Assembly: GCA_002437435.1 (NCBI GenBank)
Contig: DJPV01000091.1
Span: 5,040-42,441 of the forward strand
Direction of reading: 5' to 3'
DNA: 37,402 nucleotides
Origin: Lachnospiraceae bacterium UBA6403
GTDB taxonomy: Bacteria > Bacillota > Clostridia > Lachnospirales > Lachnospiraceae
Below are positions 1 to 8,029 of this stretch, piece after piece. The position numbers and the translations under genes were made by a program. The first letter of the stretch is position 1. Every line of letters begins with the position of its first letter. The notes below the pieces were generated by a model. It was given only the letters and a program-made list of their open reading frames with translations, was not told where the DNA came from and did not search any database.

Positions 1-2453
1 TCCGGTGTTACGACGTTCATGTAGCTTGCAACATCAACCGCAAATGAAACCAGTGTCGGAGGAACATCGATATCATTAAAGGTTCCTGACATACTGTCCT
101 TACCACCGATAGACGGAAGTCCAAGTCCGACCTGAACATCATATGCACCAAGCAGGGCTGCAAATGGCTGACCCCATCTGTATGGATCTGTTCCGAGTCT
201 CTTGAAATACTCCTGGAAAGTCAGACGGATCTTTGATACATCACCACCGGCTGCCGCGATCTTTGCTGCAGATGTTACAACTGCATATACGGAACCATGA
301 TATGGACTCCAGCTTGACAGATATGGATCAAATCCATAACTCATCATTGTGATCGTATCAGTCTTGCCCTTCATAACAGGAAGCTTTGCGATCATTGTCT
401 GTGTTGGTGTAAGCTGATACTTTCCACCATATGGCATTGTTACTGTACCTGCTCCGATCGAACTGTCGAACATCTCAACAAGTCCCTTCTGTGAGCAGAC
501 ATTCAGATCTGACAATGTGTCGATCCATGCTTTCTTTACATCTTCCGGTTCTTTTACAGAATCGAAATAATTATCTGCCTTTGCAGGAATCTCCACCTTA
601 ACATCTGTTTCCTGATGTGCTCCGTTTGTATCGAGGAATGCACGGGAGATATTTACGATCTCTTTTCCTCTCCATGTCAGAACCAGTCTTGGTTCTTCTG
701 TTACTTCTGCTACAACAACTGCTTCCAGATTTTCTTCATCTGCATACTTAAGCATCGTATCTACATCTTTTGGATCTACTACGATAGCCATACGCTCCTG
801 AGATTCAGAAATCGCAAGTTCCGTTCCATCCAGACCTGCATATTTCTTTGGAACCTTGTCCAGATCTACAACCAGACCAGGTGCAAGTTCTCCGATCGCT
901 ACGGATACACCGCCGGCACCAAAATCATTACATTTCTTTATGATGGAAGCAACTTCTTCTCTTCTGAACAGTCGCTGGATCTTTCTCTCTGTTGGAGGAT
1001 TACCTTTCTGTACCTCTGCTCCACAGGTCTCGAGAGACTGACTGTTATGTGCTTTGGATGAGCCGGTTGCTCCACCACATCCGTCACGTCCGGTACGTCC
1101 GCCAAGGAGAATGATCTTATCTCCCGGATCAGAATTCAGACGCTTTACCGCGCGTCTTGGAGCTGCACCCATAACTGCTCCGATCTCCATTCTCTTTGCT
1201 ACATAATCCGGATGATATATTTCATTTACAAGACCGGTTGCAAGACCGATCTGGTTACCATATGAACTGTATCCTGCAGCGGCTGTCGTAACAATCTTTC
1301 TCTGTGGAAGCTTTCCAGGAAGCGTATCCTTTAAGGATTTTGTAGGATCTGCTGCACCGGTTACTCGCATAGCCTGATATACATATCCTCTACCCGATAA
1401 CGGATCACGGATCGCACCACCAAGACAGGTAGCAGCACCACCAAATGGTTCGATCTCAGTTGGGTGGTTATGTGTCTCATTCTTGAAGAATACGAGCCAC
1501 TCCTCTGTCTCACCGTCTACTTCTACAGGAACGATGATACTGCAGGCATTGATCTCATCAGATACTTCCATATCATCTAACTTGCCTGCTGCCTTTAACT
1601 GTTTCATACCCATAAGGGCAATATCCATCAGACAGATGAACTTATCATCTCTGTCTTTATACATTTCTTTCATCTCTGCCCGGTAAGCATCAAATGTTTT
1701 CTCAAGCATATCCTTGTAATCACCATCGTCAAATTCAACATTTGTAAGCTCTGTTGAAAATGTAGTATGACGGCAATGGTCAGACCAGTATGTATCCAGT
1801 ACACGGATCTCTGTCATGGATGGATCACGTTTCTCTTCACCCTTGAAATATTTCTGGATATGAAGGAAATCCTTAAATGTCATTGCAAGTCCAAGGGAAT
1901 CATATAATTCTTTTAACTTGTTCTCTGTCATATCTTTGAAGCCATCAAAGATAATAACATCAGCAGGTTCATCATACTCTGTTACGAGTGTTTCAGGGAT
2001 CTCCATACCGCAGGCTCTGGAATCTACCGGGTTGATACAATATTCCATAACTGCTTTTAACTGCTCATCCGTTACATTACCGGATAAAATATATGTTGTG
2101 GCTGTCTTTATGATCGGATCTTCATCTTCATTTAAAAGCTTAACACACTGTTCTGCTGAATCTGCTCGCTGGTCGAACTGTCCCGGAAGAAACTCAACAG
2201 AAAATACCTTATCTGTATCTGCCATAGGAAGATCATTGCCCTCATAGACCATATCGATCGGTGGCTCAGAAAATACTGTAACCAGTGCTTTTTTGTATGT
2301 TTCTTCAGACAGATTCTCAATATCGTAACGAACCAGTACTCTTACATACTCGGCATCGATATTCAGATAGTTCTTGATCTCGTCATGAAGTTCCTTTGCC
2401 TTAACTGCATAGTCAGGCTTCTTTTCAACATAAACTCTCTTAACTGTGCTCAT
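1..2453 (-). CDS. purL: Phosphoribosylformylglycinamidine synthase, 5' part (C-terminus beyond window)
   Basis: This is the ATP- and glutamine-dependent FGAM synthase of de novo purine synthesis (FGAR to FGAM, cytosolic). About 817 N-terminal residues are visible and the frame stays open to the window's left edge. The start is the ATG at 2451-2453, preceded by a GGAGG ribosome-binding site about 6 nt upstream. The synthase core is recognisable from the stretch ETHNHPTEIEPFGGA and the following GGAIRD, then GGRTGRDGCGGATGS and the second ATP-grasp-like half with GLPSIGGKDSMSG near the window edge. The order fits the long single-chain clostridial form (about 1250 residues), in which a glutaminase domain follows; that domain lies outside the window. 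The 169 bases upstream contain no purine riboswitch that I can recognise. Confidence 0.95.
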   Translation of the reverse strand, partial: MSTVKRVYVEKKPDYAVKAKELHDEIKNYLNIDAEYVRVLVRYDIENLSEETYKKALVTVFSEPPIDMVYEGNDLPMADTDKVFSVEFLPGQFDQRADSAEQCVKLLNEDEDPIIKTATTYILSGNVTDEQLKAVMEYCINPVDSRACGMEIPETLVTEYDEPADVIIFDGFKDMTENKLKELYDSLGLAMTFKDFLHIQKYFKGEEKRDPSMTEIRVLDTYWSDHCRHTTFSTELTNVEFDDGDYKDMLEKTFDAYRAEMKEMYKDRDDKFICLMDIALMGMKQLKAAGKLDDMEVSDEINACSIIVPVEVDGETEEWLVFFKNETHNHPTEIEPFGGAATCLGGAIRDPLSGRGYVYQAMRVTGAADPTKSLKDTLPGKLPQRKIVTTAAAGYSSYGNQIGLATGLVNEIYHPDYVAKRMEIGAVMGAAPRRAVKRLNSDPGDKIILLGGRTGRDGCGGATGSSKAHNSQSLETCGAEVQKGNPPTERKIQRLFRREEVASIIKKCNDFGAGGVSVAIGELAPGLVVDLDKVPKKYAGLDGTELAISESQERMAIVVDPKDVDTMLKYADEENLEAVVVAEVTEEPRLVLTWRGKEIVNISRAFLDTNGAHQETDVKVEIPAKADNYFDSVKEPEDVKKAWIDTLSDLNVCSQKGLVEMFDSSIGAGTVTMPYGGKYQLTPTQTMIAKLPVMKGKTDTITMMSYGFDPYLSSWSPYHGSVYAVVTSAAKIAAAGGDVSKIRLTFQEYFKRLGTDPYRWGQPFAALLGAYDVQVGLGLPSIGGKDSMSGTFNDIDVPPTLVSFAVDVASYMNVVTP

Positions 2454-2622
2454 AAAAACCTCCATTTTTATCATATGTTTTTTCCCATATTCCGGGAATT
2501 CATATTATTACAAGCGTTTCACAACGCCTATGATACCACTTTTAAAATTCATTGAATAGCTTTTTTCTGCTTTTCTTTTCAAATTGTTGCTGTTTACCGA
2601 ATAAACATCAAAACAGCCATCC

Positions 2623-3561
2623 TTAATTGTGCAGTCTGCGGATAAGCTTGAATACCACGGAATTCTGATAGATCATTGGTGCATTCTGTGCATAGAAAAT
2701 AATTCCATCCGTCGGTGCATAGATATCTGCTGCTATCTCTCCGGTCATAGGATTTATAACATTTGCGATGATATTTCCCCGAACCACTTCATCCCCGGGA
2801 CTTACCAGCCGCTTTAAAAAGCCACCCGATTTGTCTGACTTTACGGATAACAGTTCCTCCTCATCCAAAACGGTTGATATGTACCCCGCATGGCAATTAT
2901 AACGAATGATTCCCATTCTGGTCAGGAATCGGAGTACCGCCGAAACCGCATGTGATGCACTCTCACTGTCGATCTTCTCGGTTACACCGGAATAGACGGA
3001 AAATGCTTCTGTTCCTCCGATCTGCCAGTTGTAATTTAAAGTTGCCTTATCATATGCTCTTGGCTCTGCAGTAAGAACATAAGGAAGACCGAACAGATTT
3101 GCCAGGCTGGTGCTCTGCTTTCCGGTCTCCATCATGCGGACATGAGGGATAAATTCTCCATCCATGTAAAAGCTCGCAAACTGGATACCATACGAATAAT
3201 CCTTTACCTGCTCCATAACCGCTGCCGCTATCCTGCTGGTTGCCTGTCCCTCAGGATTTCCCGGAAAGGCACGGTTCACATCAGAATTATCGGAGATCCA
3301 GTATTTTTTACCGACATTAAAAGAACTGTAATTTAAGGATGGAATGAGCAGGATCTGCTTACCCGATACGATTGCTCCTCTTGTCTCAAGTTCACTTAAT
3401 TTTTTAGACAGCAGGGAACAGATATACAGCTGCTGAAATTCATTTCCACGCATGGCTCCCATGATACATGCCGCCTTTTCTCCTGTTCCAAAGCTAAATC
3501 CTTTAATGGAATATTCTCCACGGTAGGCGGTGTTCATCGTATATATGATCTCTTTACGCAT
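2623..3561 (-). CDS. AstE/aspartoacylase-family protein lacking catalytic residues (probable pseudoenzyme)
   Basis: This 312-residue protein belongs to the succinylglutamate desuccinylase/aspartoacylase branch of the M14 zinc hydrolases. It aligns end to end with the product of the gene just upstream. It keeps the fold signature VNRAFPG (about 95-101) and a C-terminal beta-rich lipoyl-like region. The catalytic set is gone: the zinc ligand His of the HxxE motif is Arg38 (only Glu41 remains), the third zinc ligand His is Ala129 and the general base Glu is Tyr190. The ATG overlaps the upstream stop by 8 nt, so the two are probably translationally coupled. A binding, structural or regulatory partner role is inferred. 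A substrate cannot be named from sequence. Confidence 0.8.
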   Translation of the reverse strand: MRKEIIYTMNTAYRGEYSIKGFSFGTGEKAACIMGAMRGNEFQQLYICSLLSKKLSELETRGAIVSGKQILLIPSLNYSSFNVGKKYWISDNSDVNRAFPGNPEGQATSRIAAAVMEQVKDYSYGIQFASFYMDGEFIPHVRMMETGKQSTSLANLFGLPYVLTAEPRAYDKATLNYNWQIGGTEAFSVYSGVTEKIDSESASHAVSAVLRFLTRMGIIRYNCHAGYISTVLDEEELLSVKSDKSGGFLKRLVSPGDEVVRGNIIANVINPMTGEIAADIYAPTDGIIFYAQNAPMIYQNSVVFKLIRRLHN

Positions 3562-4498
3562 TATTTGTCACACCTCCAAATATTCTGGCAACCAATGAAC
3601 CTTCCTCGATCACCGGATACGCACGAAGAGAAAATACCACTCCTCTTCTTGGTGACAGGATCGTTTCTTCGACCGAGCCTGTCAGAACATTTACGATCTG
3701 TCCGATCACGTCTCCTTTTTCAACTACACCGGAATGCTTGACCTTCGGTATAAAGATACCACTGCTCTCTGCATTCACGAAAGAGACATCCGTATCTCTG
3801 GCAATCTTCGGCATATGCGTATTGTATGCACAACCATCCCAGATTCCCATATATTCCATTAATGAAAATAATCCCTCAACGATCTGATCCGCATAGTCAT
3901 AATCGATCATAAGCGCAACACCGGATTCCACGACCATGCTTTTTACCCCGATCTCGTTCAAAGAATATGCAAGACTTCCTTCCATAACGGTAGAGGACGG
4001 ATGCACCCATACAACATCCGTATTCATTCTTGCTGCATATGGCAGAATATCATCGGCAATATCCGAATTCACTCGTACCTGTGGCAGCTCTTTTAAATAT
4101 ACACTGCTGGAATGCAGATCGACGCAAATATCTGAGCCTTTAATATCCTGCAATACAAGTGCTGCCGTATACTCGCCGACCGTTCCCTCTGTTGACCCCG
4201 GAAATAATGTATTCATATCAATATCAAACACCGGTACATCTCTTACCTGTGCTTCTAATCCCATAGGATTGATAAATGGATAAACATCCACTATTCCCTT
4301 TAGTTTATCAAAATCCTTTTTGATCCGGCGGATCACCTCATAGCAGATATACTGTCCTGCTACTTCATCTCCGTGAACACCGGAAACAATACTCAATCTC
4401 TTTTCTTTTCCCGTGGCAAAATCGGGGGCGAGATGATTCCTTTTTACCCGCATTACTTCATCGATCAACATATCTGCTGATGCTACTGTTTCTATCAT
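3554..4498 (-). CDS. Succinylglutamate desuccinylase/aspartoacylase family zinc hydrolase
   Basis: This 314-residue protein has the complete M14-type catalytic set. His42 and Glu45 lie in SGVHGDE, His129 in CVDLHSS and Glu191 in VVESG. MNTLFPG (about 95-101) matches the family's substrate-loop motif. Such enzymes cleave amide bonds of N-acyl amino acids, but the acyl group and amino acid cannot be read from the sequence. No arginine-degradation (ast) genes are nearby, so an AstE role is unlikely. The last 80 residues form a beta-rich, lipoyl-like extension with PKVKHSGVVEKGDVIG. The gene leads a two-gene unit with an inactive-looking paralogue, and the pair may form a hetero-oligomer (inference). 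The start is the ATG at 4498 with an AAGG-type site in front. Confidence 0.85.
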   Translation of the reverse strand: MIETVASADMLIDEVMRVKRNHLAPDFATGKEKRLSIVSGVHGDEVAGQYICYEVIRRIKKDFDKLKGIVDVYPFINPMGLEAQVRDVPVFDIDMNTLFPGSTEGTVGEYTAALVLQDIKGSDICVDLHSSSVYLKELPQVRVNSDIADDILPYAARMNTDVVWVHPSSTVMEGSLAYSLNEIGVKSMVVESGVALMIDYDYADQIVEGLFSLMEYMGIWDGCAYNTHMPKIARDTDVSFVNAESSGIFIPKVKHSGVVEKGDVIGQIVNVLTGSVEETILSPRRGVVFSLRAYPVIEEGSLVARIFGGVTNNA

Positions 4499-4566
4499 AC
4501 CTTCATCCTTATCCTTCTATTTTTAACGCTTCTTTTTCTGTACAGAGCGTTCAATCCTTACGCAGT

Positions 4567-4593
4567 AAAAAACAGGACACCTAAGTGCCCTGT
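4567..4593 (-). terminator. Intrinsic terminator after spo0A
   Basis: Read on the minus strand there is a 9-bp stem (ACAGGGCAC pairing with GTGTCCTGT, one G-U) with a 4-nt TTAG loop, followed directly by a run of T. It lies about 90 bases downstream of the spo0A stop and upstream of the desuccinylase pair, which suggests that the two units are separate transcripts. Confidence 0.8.
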
Positions 4594-4682
4594 TTGCATA
4601 TCGCTATTATGTTCAGCACCTTGTCTATTATACACATTTCTCACTTCATACGTCAACAAACAAGCGGCTGATTTTGGTTGAA

Positions 4683-5501
4683 TTAAGCTCTTTTCCGATA
4701 CTCGATTCGAAGCTTATCCGCGATCAAAGCAATAAATTCTGAATTGGTAGGTTTTCCCTTTCCCGCATTTACCGTATATCCGAAAATATCATTGATCACA
4801 TCAATCTGTCCACGATTCCATGCAACCTCGATCGCATGTCTGATCGCACGTTCTACACTGGACGATGTGGTCTTATACTTCTTTGCAATGCTTGGATATA
4901 ACAGCTTCGTAATGTAATTCAGCATATTTACATCATTTACTGCCATTATGATTCCCTCCCGGATATACTGATATCCTTTGATGTTGGCGGGAATCCCGAT
5001 ATCTCTTATAATATCTGTTACATCGCTCTCAATGTTATTCGCCACATCATTGGTCATACCTTTATTCGGAATGCAGATCAGATCACTGGACAGTTCTGCA
5101 AGTATCTCCTGTTTTCTTTCATGCATCTGTTTTAATCTGGCAACAAGCTGATCTGAATTATAAGGCTTCAGAACATAAAATGAAGCACCCAGATCAAATG
5201 CACAACGGATCAGTCTCTGCGACCCCACGGAAGTAATTACTACAAACAATGTTTCAGGGCAATCCCCGGAATCCCGAATTGTTTCCATTACTCCAAGTCC
5301 ATCCATTACCGGCAGGCAGATATCTAACAAAACCACATCCGGCTGATACTTTCTGATCGACTCAATTGCACTTTCCCCATCTGTTACTTTATCGACGATT
5401 TTAATGTCAACTCTTGATGTATTTGCAAGCAGCTGTTTTGCAACTAACTCACAATCCCCATCTGCGATGATTATACTAATACCCTGATTGTTCATCTTCA
5501 A
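4683..5501 (-). CDS. spo0A: Sporulation master response regulator Spo0A
   Basis: Spo0A is the phosphorelay-controlled transcription factor that starts sporulation. The 272-residue product has an N-terminal receiver with phospho-acceptor Asp60 (VVLLD), Thr90, Lys112 followed by Pro and acidic Asp14. Its C-terminal DNA-binding domain (about 155-272) is diagnostic, with [25 protein letters not shown] and [19 protein letters not shown]. Length matches the family. The start ATG follows a strong AGGGGGAT site 5 nt upstream; a second in-frame ATG two codons on is also possible. Consecutive 0A boxes lie about 130 bases upstream, which suggests autoregulation. The gene lies directly downstream of a second Spo0A-like gene, and the one described here is the canonical copy. 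Confidence 0.97.
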   Translation of the reverse strand: MKMNNQGISIIIADGDCELVAKQLLANTSRVDIKIVDKVTDGESAIESIRKYQPDVVLLDICLPVMDGLGVMETIRDSGDCPETLFVVITSVGSQRLIRCAFDLGASFYVLKPYNSDQLVARLKQMHERKQEILAELSSDLICIPNKGMTNDVANNIESDVTDIIRDIGIPANIKGYQYIREGIIMAVNDVNMLNYITKLLYPSIAKKYKTTSSSVERAIRHAIEVAWNRGQIDVINDIFGYTVNAGKGKPTNSEFIALIADKLRIEYRKRA

Positions 5502-5580
5502 TCCCCCTTGATTCTATTTTCTTTTTTGAAAAATCGACTATTTTTTAAGTATATTTGTCAAAATCCGATTTGTAAAGAAC

Positions 5581-5611
5581 TTCTCAGGTTCACCTCATGT
5601 ACCCCTGAGAA
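5581..5611 (-). other. Stem-loop in the spo0A leader
   Basis: There are 8-bp perfect inverted arms (TTCTCAGG and CCTGAGAA) with a 15-nt loop, about 80 bases upstream of the spo0A start. No U-run follows on the minus strand (GTTCTTTAC), so it is at best a weak terminator for the upstream paralogue. It could also be an operator or leader structure. Confidence 0.45.
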
Positions 5612-5629
5612 GTGAAATTAGCGCCATTT

Positions 5630-5648
5630 TTCGACATTTGTCGACAAA
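5630..5648 (-). promoter_or_regulatory. Tandem 0A boxes upstream of spo0A
   Basis: The minus strand carries an exact 0A box, TGTCGAA (5630-5636). Next to it is the palindrome TTTGTCGACAAA (5637-5648), whose TGTCGAC differs from the box at one base. The consensus of the Spo0A binding site is TGTCGAA (established knowledge). The boxes lie between the stop of the Spo0A-like paralogue and the spo0A promoter region, a position suited to feedback control by either protein. Confidence 0.65.
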
Positions 5649-5668
5649 TAGTAACGCAACATGATAAT

Positions 5669-6493
5669 TCAGGAAATACTTTTTAAAGTATACTCCGGTT
5701 TGCGTATTAATTGCCGGTTGTCCAGACGAATCTTATCCGCAATCAATGCGATAAATTCCGAATTCGTAGGTTTCCCTTTTCCCGCATTAATCGTGTATCC
5801 GAACAAGTCATTGATCGTATCCATGCTGCCCCTGCCCCATGCAACTTCGATCGCATGACGGATAGCCCTCTCTACCCTTGACGAGGTTGTTCCATACTCC
5901 TCTGCAATCGATGGATATAACTGTTTTGTAATGGAATTCAATATGTCCATATCCTGAACTGCCATCAATATTGCACTTCGAAGATACTGATACCCCTTTA
6001 TATGAGCAGGAACACCGATCTCATGAATAATATCCGTTACAACTGATTCTAAAACAGTGCTGTCATTTTCCGTCTCCACCATATTCTGATAATTATCATT
6101 TCGCTTGGCTTTCACAATGTCATCAATTACTTCCTTTACTTTTCTATCGTCATATGGCAGGTCAAGAATCCTTAATATCAGACGATCAGCGATCTTGTAA
6201 TAGATAAAATCCAGATACTGCTTATGAGTCTTGGAACCACATAAAATGAACTTCACATTCTTCAGATTTTTATTATGTATTACTGATTCTGCTATCTCCA
6301 GTACATCTTTTCCCGGTAAGACTTCATCTAAGATCACAATATCCGGATTTTTTTCGGCAATTCCCCTGACAGCATCTTGTCCGTTGTTGCATATCCCCAC
6401 CAGTTCATATGCTGCTGCAGACTGTATGATTTCCCTTAACTGTTCGATTTCTCTTTTGTCACGCTTTACCATCATTATTTTTACATAATTCAT
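5669..6493 (-). CDS. Spo0A-like regulator with degenerate receiver domain
   Basis: This 274-residue paralogue of Spo0A sits immediately upstream of the canonical gene. The DNA-binding half (about 145-260) is nearly intact, with [26 protein letters not shown] and [19 protein letters not shown], so it should recognise a similar DNA box. The receiver is badly eroded. The Asp56 position is kept (IVILD), but the acidic pocket is Lys10-Arg11, the Thr/Ser switch residue is Cys85 and the invariant Lys before Pro is Leu112. Phosphorylation-dependent activation is therefore doubtful. A constitutive competitor, a partner or a ligand-sensing role is inferred. The C-terminal tail of about 15 residues ([11 protein letters not shown] end) is extra. 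A GGAGGG site lies 6 nt before the ATG. Confidence 0.9.
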   Translation of the reverse strand: MNYVKIMMVKRDKREIEQLREIIQSAAAYELVGICNNGQDAVRGIAEKNPDIVILDEVLPGKDVLEIAESVIHNKNLKNVKFILCGSKTHKQYLDFIYYKIADRLILRILDLPYDDRKVKEVIDDIVKAKRNDNYQNMVETENDSTVLESVVTDIIHEIGVPAHIKGYQYLRSAILMAVQDMDILNSITKQLYPSIAEEYGTTSSRVERAIRHAIEVAWGRGSMDTINDLFGYTINAGKGKPTNSEFIALIADKIRLDNRQLIRKPEYTLKSIS

Positions 6494-6525
6494 AATGTCC
6501 CTCCTGATCTTCTGCCTTGGACAAC

Positions 6526-6531
6526 ATTATA
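6526..6531 (-). promoter_or_regulatory. Probable -10 box of the Spo0A-like gene
   Basis: A perfect TATAAT lies 33 nt upstream of the start codon, with no good -35 hexamer at normal spacing. About 85 bases further upstream (6614-6620) the minus strand has TGTCGAG, one base off a 0A box. A nested inverted repeat (CTCCGC and GCGGAG, 6564-6599) lies between. Weak -35 plus these sites suggests activator control (inference). Confidence 0.5.
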
Positions 6532-6670
6532 GTACCTTGGTTCTGCCTTTGGAATATCCTACTCTCCGCAAGTTGCGACAGCTTTTCGCCTCAGCGGAGT
6601 AATTCTGTATGATCTCGACATAATCCAAGATGAAACGCGGGGAATTTTGTCTAAATCCGACCTAAAATAA

Positions 6671-6730
6671 AACCAACCCTGCAGTCTGTATATATTTACT
6701 ACGCAAAATATACAAACTGCAGGGCTGGTT
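6671..6730. terminator. Long hairpin terminator after 4-hydroxybutyrate dehydrogenase
   Basis: There are 23-nt inverted arms, differing at two positions, around a short AT-rich loop. On the minus strand the stem is followed by TTATTTTAGG, which fits termination of the dehydrogenase transcript. A T-rich stretch also follows on the plus strand. Confidence 0.8.
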
Positions 6731-6744
6731 TATTTTTGATCGGA

Positions 6745-7857
6745 TTAATAAAGCTCTTTGTATATCTTATAGACTCTGTCGCGGTCAAGTTCTACAAAAT
6801 TATTTGCCATCAAACGACCCTGATTAGTCATAACAGAATCTGTAAATTCAACAAGATCCTGTTCTGTTACTCCGTACTCATGTAAAGCTTTCTTCGGAAT
6901 CAGGATATTCAACAGATCTTCCAGAGACTCATAAACATTTTCGACATCACAGCCAAGAATATCTGCTATGAAAGCATTAAGTTTTGCGATCTCTCCATCC
7001 TGTTTGATCTCCATGTAATTCTTCATTACGCCTGTAAACATGGCATAATTGGATTCTCCATGTGCAACATGATAAGTTGCTCCCAGCGGATAACTTAAAG
7101 CATGAACCGCAGCACATCCTGCGTTTCCAAATGCAATACCTGCATAGTTCGATGCTACAAGGAAACGATCTAATAATGGGATTCTTGCGTCCGCTCCCTT
7201 ATCACGGATCTCCATATAACCATGAAGAATCATGTCTATTGCCTTATAACCAAACATTCTGGTATATTCATTGCCCTTTGGTGATAAGCTTGATTCAACT
7301 GCATGTACTAATGCATCAATGGAACTGGTTGCAAAGAAACGGAATGGCAGCCCCTTTAACAACTCCGGTATCAATACAGCAGAGTCACCATACATCTCAT
7401 CTACTGCAAGTCCCTTCTTGGTTCCACGGCTGTTTAATGCAAGAATGGCTATATTCGTCACTTCAGATCCGGTTCCGCAGGTTGTTGGAATCAGCACCAG
7501 TTCCTTATTCTTTTCGATCGGAAGCTTACCATCGTAAAGATCTAAGATCGGTGATACATACTTTAAAGCAAATAACTTGGAGATATCAATGACAGTTCCG
7601 CCACCGATCGCGATAATACGCTTATGCTCTCCCTTTATATCCTTATAGATTGCTTCTGCCATATCATCAGACGGCTCACCGGCTCCATATTTTTCCTGAT
7701 AAATAACATCACATTCCAGATTCATTTTCCCGAAGAATGGTTCATAGATATATTCATTTGTGATAACAAGATCACCCTTTTCGATATGAAATTCTTCTGC
7801 AAATTCCTTACATGTGTCATACTTGTAAATCGTTGGTTTAATCATTAGCTGTTTCAT
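6745..7857 (-). CDS. 4hbD: 4-hydroxybutyrate dehydrogenase (iron-containing alcohol dehydrogenase family)
   Basis: This NAD-dependent group III alcohol dehydrogenase interconverts succinate semialdehyde and 4-hydroxybutyrate, a step in succinate- or aminobutyrate-derived butyrate formation. The 370-residue product closely follows the Clostridium kluyveri enzyme as I recall it (EKYGAGEPSD, KNKELVLIPTTCGTGSEVTN, SNYAGIAFGNAG). The nucleotide motif GGGTVID is at about 85-91. Expected metal ligands are Asp181, His185, His252 and His266. The frame is open 32 codons further upstream, but the ATG at 7857 has a GGAGG site 6 nt away and begins like the family. No CoA-transferase or 4-hydroxybutyryl-CoA dehydratase gene is adjacent, so the rest of the pathway must be elsewhere or the substrate could differ. 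Confidence 0.87.
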   Translation of the reverse strand: MKQLMIKPTIYKYDTCKEFAEEFHIEKGDLVITNEYIYEPFFGKMNLECDVIYQEKYGAGEPSDDMAEAIYKDIKGEHKRIIAIGGGTVIDISKLFALKYVSPILDLYDGKLPIEKNKELVLIPTTCGTGSEVTNIAILALNSRGTKKGLAVDEMYGDSAVLIPELLKGLPFRFFATSSIDALVHAVESSLSPKGNEYTRMFGYKAIDMILHGYMEIRDKGADARIPLLDRFLVASNYAGIAFGNAGCAAVHALSYPLGATYHVAHGESNYAMFTGVMKNYMEIKQDGEIAKLNAFIADILGCDVENVYESLEDLLNILIPKKALHEYGVTEQDLVEFTDSVMTNQGRLMANNFVELDRDRVYKIYKELY

Positions 7858-7908
7858 GTGTATCCTCCATTCATCTTCTGATATTTTGTGCCACAATTTA
7901 GTGTTCAC

Positions 7909-7936
7909 ATTGTACCACTTCAGGATGAAATTACAA
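7909..7936 (-). promoter_or_regulatory. Candidate sigma-A promoter of 4hbD
   Basis: The minus strand has TTGTAA, a 16-nt spacer and TACAAT, 52 bases before the chosen start. It lies just downstream of the terminator of the preceding gene, so the dehydrogenase is probably a single-gene transcript. Confidence 0.45.
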
Positions 7937-7942
7937 TTACCC

Positions 7943-7990
7943 AAAAAGAGCATCTTTTTCAGATTTATGTCAACCTGAAAAAGATGCTCT
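7943..7990 (-). terminator. Intrinsic terminator after the DUF512 gene
   Basis: Perfect 16-bp arms (beginning AGAGCATC and ending GATGCTCT) flank a 12-nt loop and are followed on the minus strand by TTTTTGG. It closes the PTE-protein/DUF512 operon. Confidence 0.88.
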
Positions 7991-8029
7991 CTCCTGTTCT
8001 TTATTGCTATATAAAATCAGGCAAAAGAT

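Noticed and set aside
615..1061. 148-codon open frame on the plus strand
   Set aside because: It is antisense to purL, whose protein reads cleanly through the same stretch. It has no ribosome-binding site and its product is Cys/Phe-rich without family resemblance.
2454..2622. Possible purine riboswitch or PurR site before purL
   Set aside because: No aptamer consensus is visible. Only a short ATTCC-G-GGAAT palindrome and AT-rich sequence are present, and a promoter could not be placed with confidence.
7062..7592. 176-codon plus-strand frame
   Set aside because: It lies fully inside 4hbD on the other strand, is His/Gln/Pro-rich and has no start signal.
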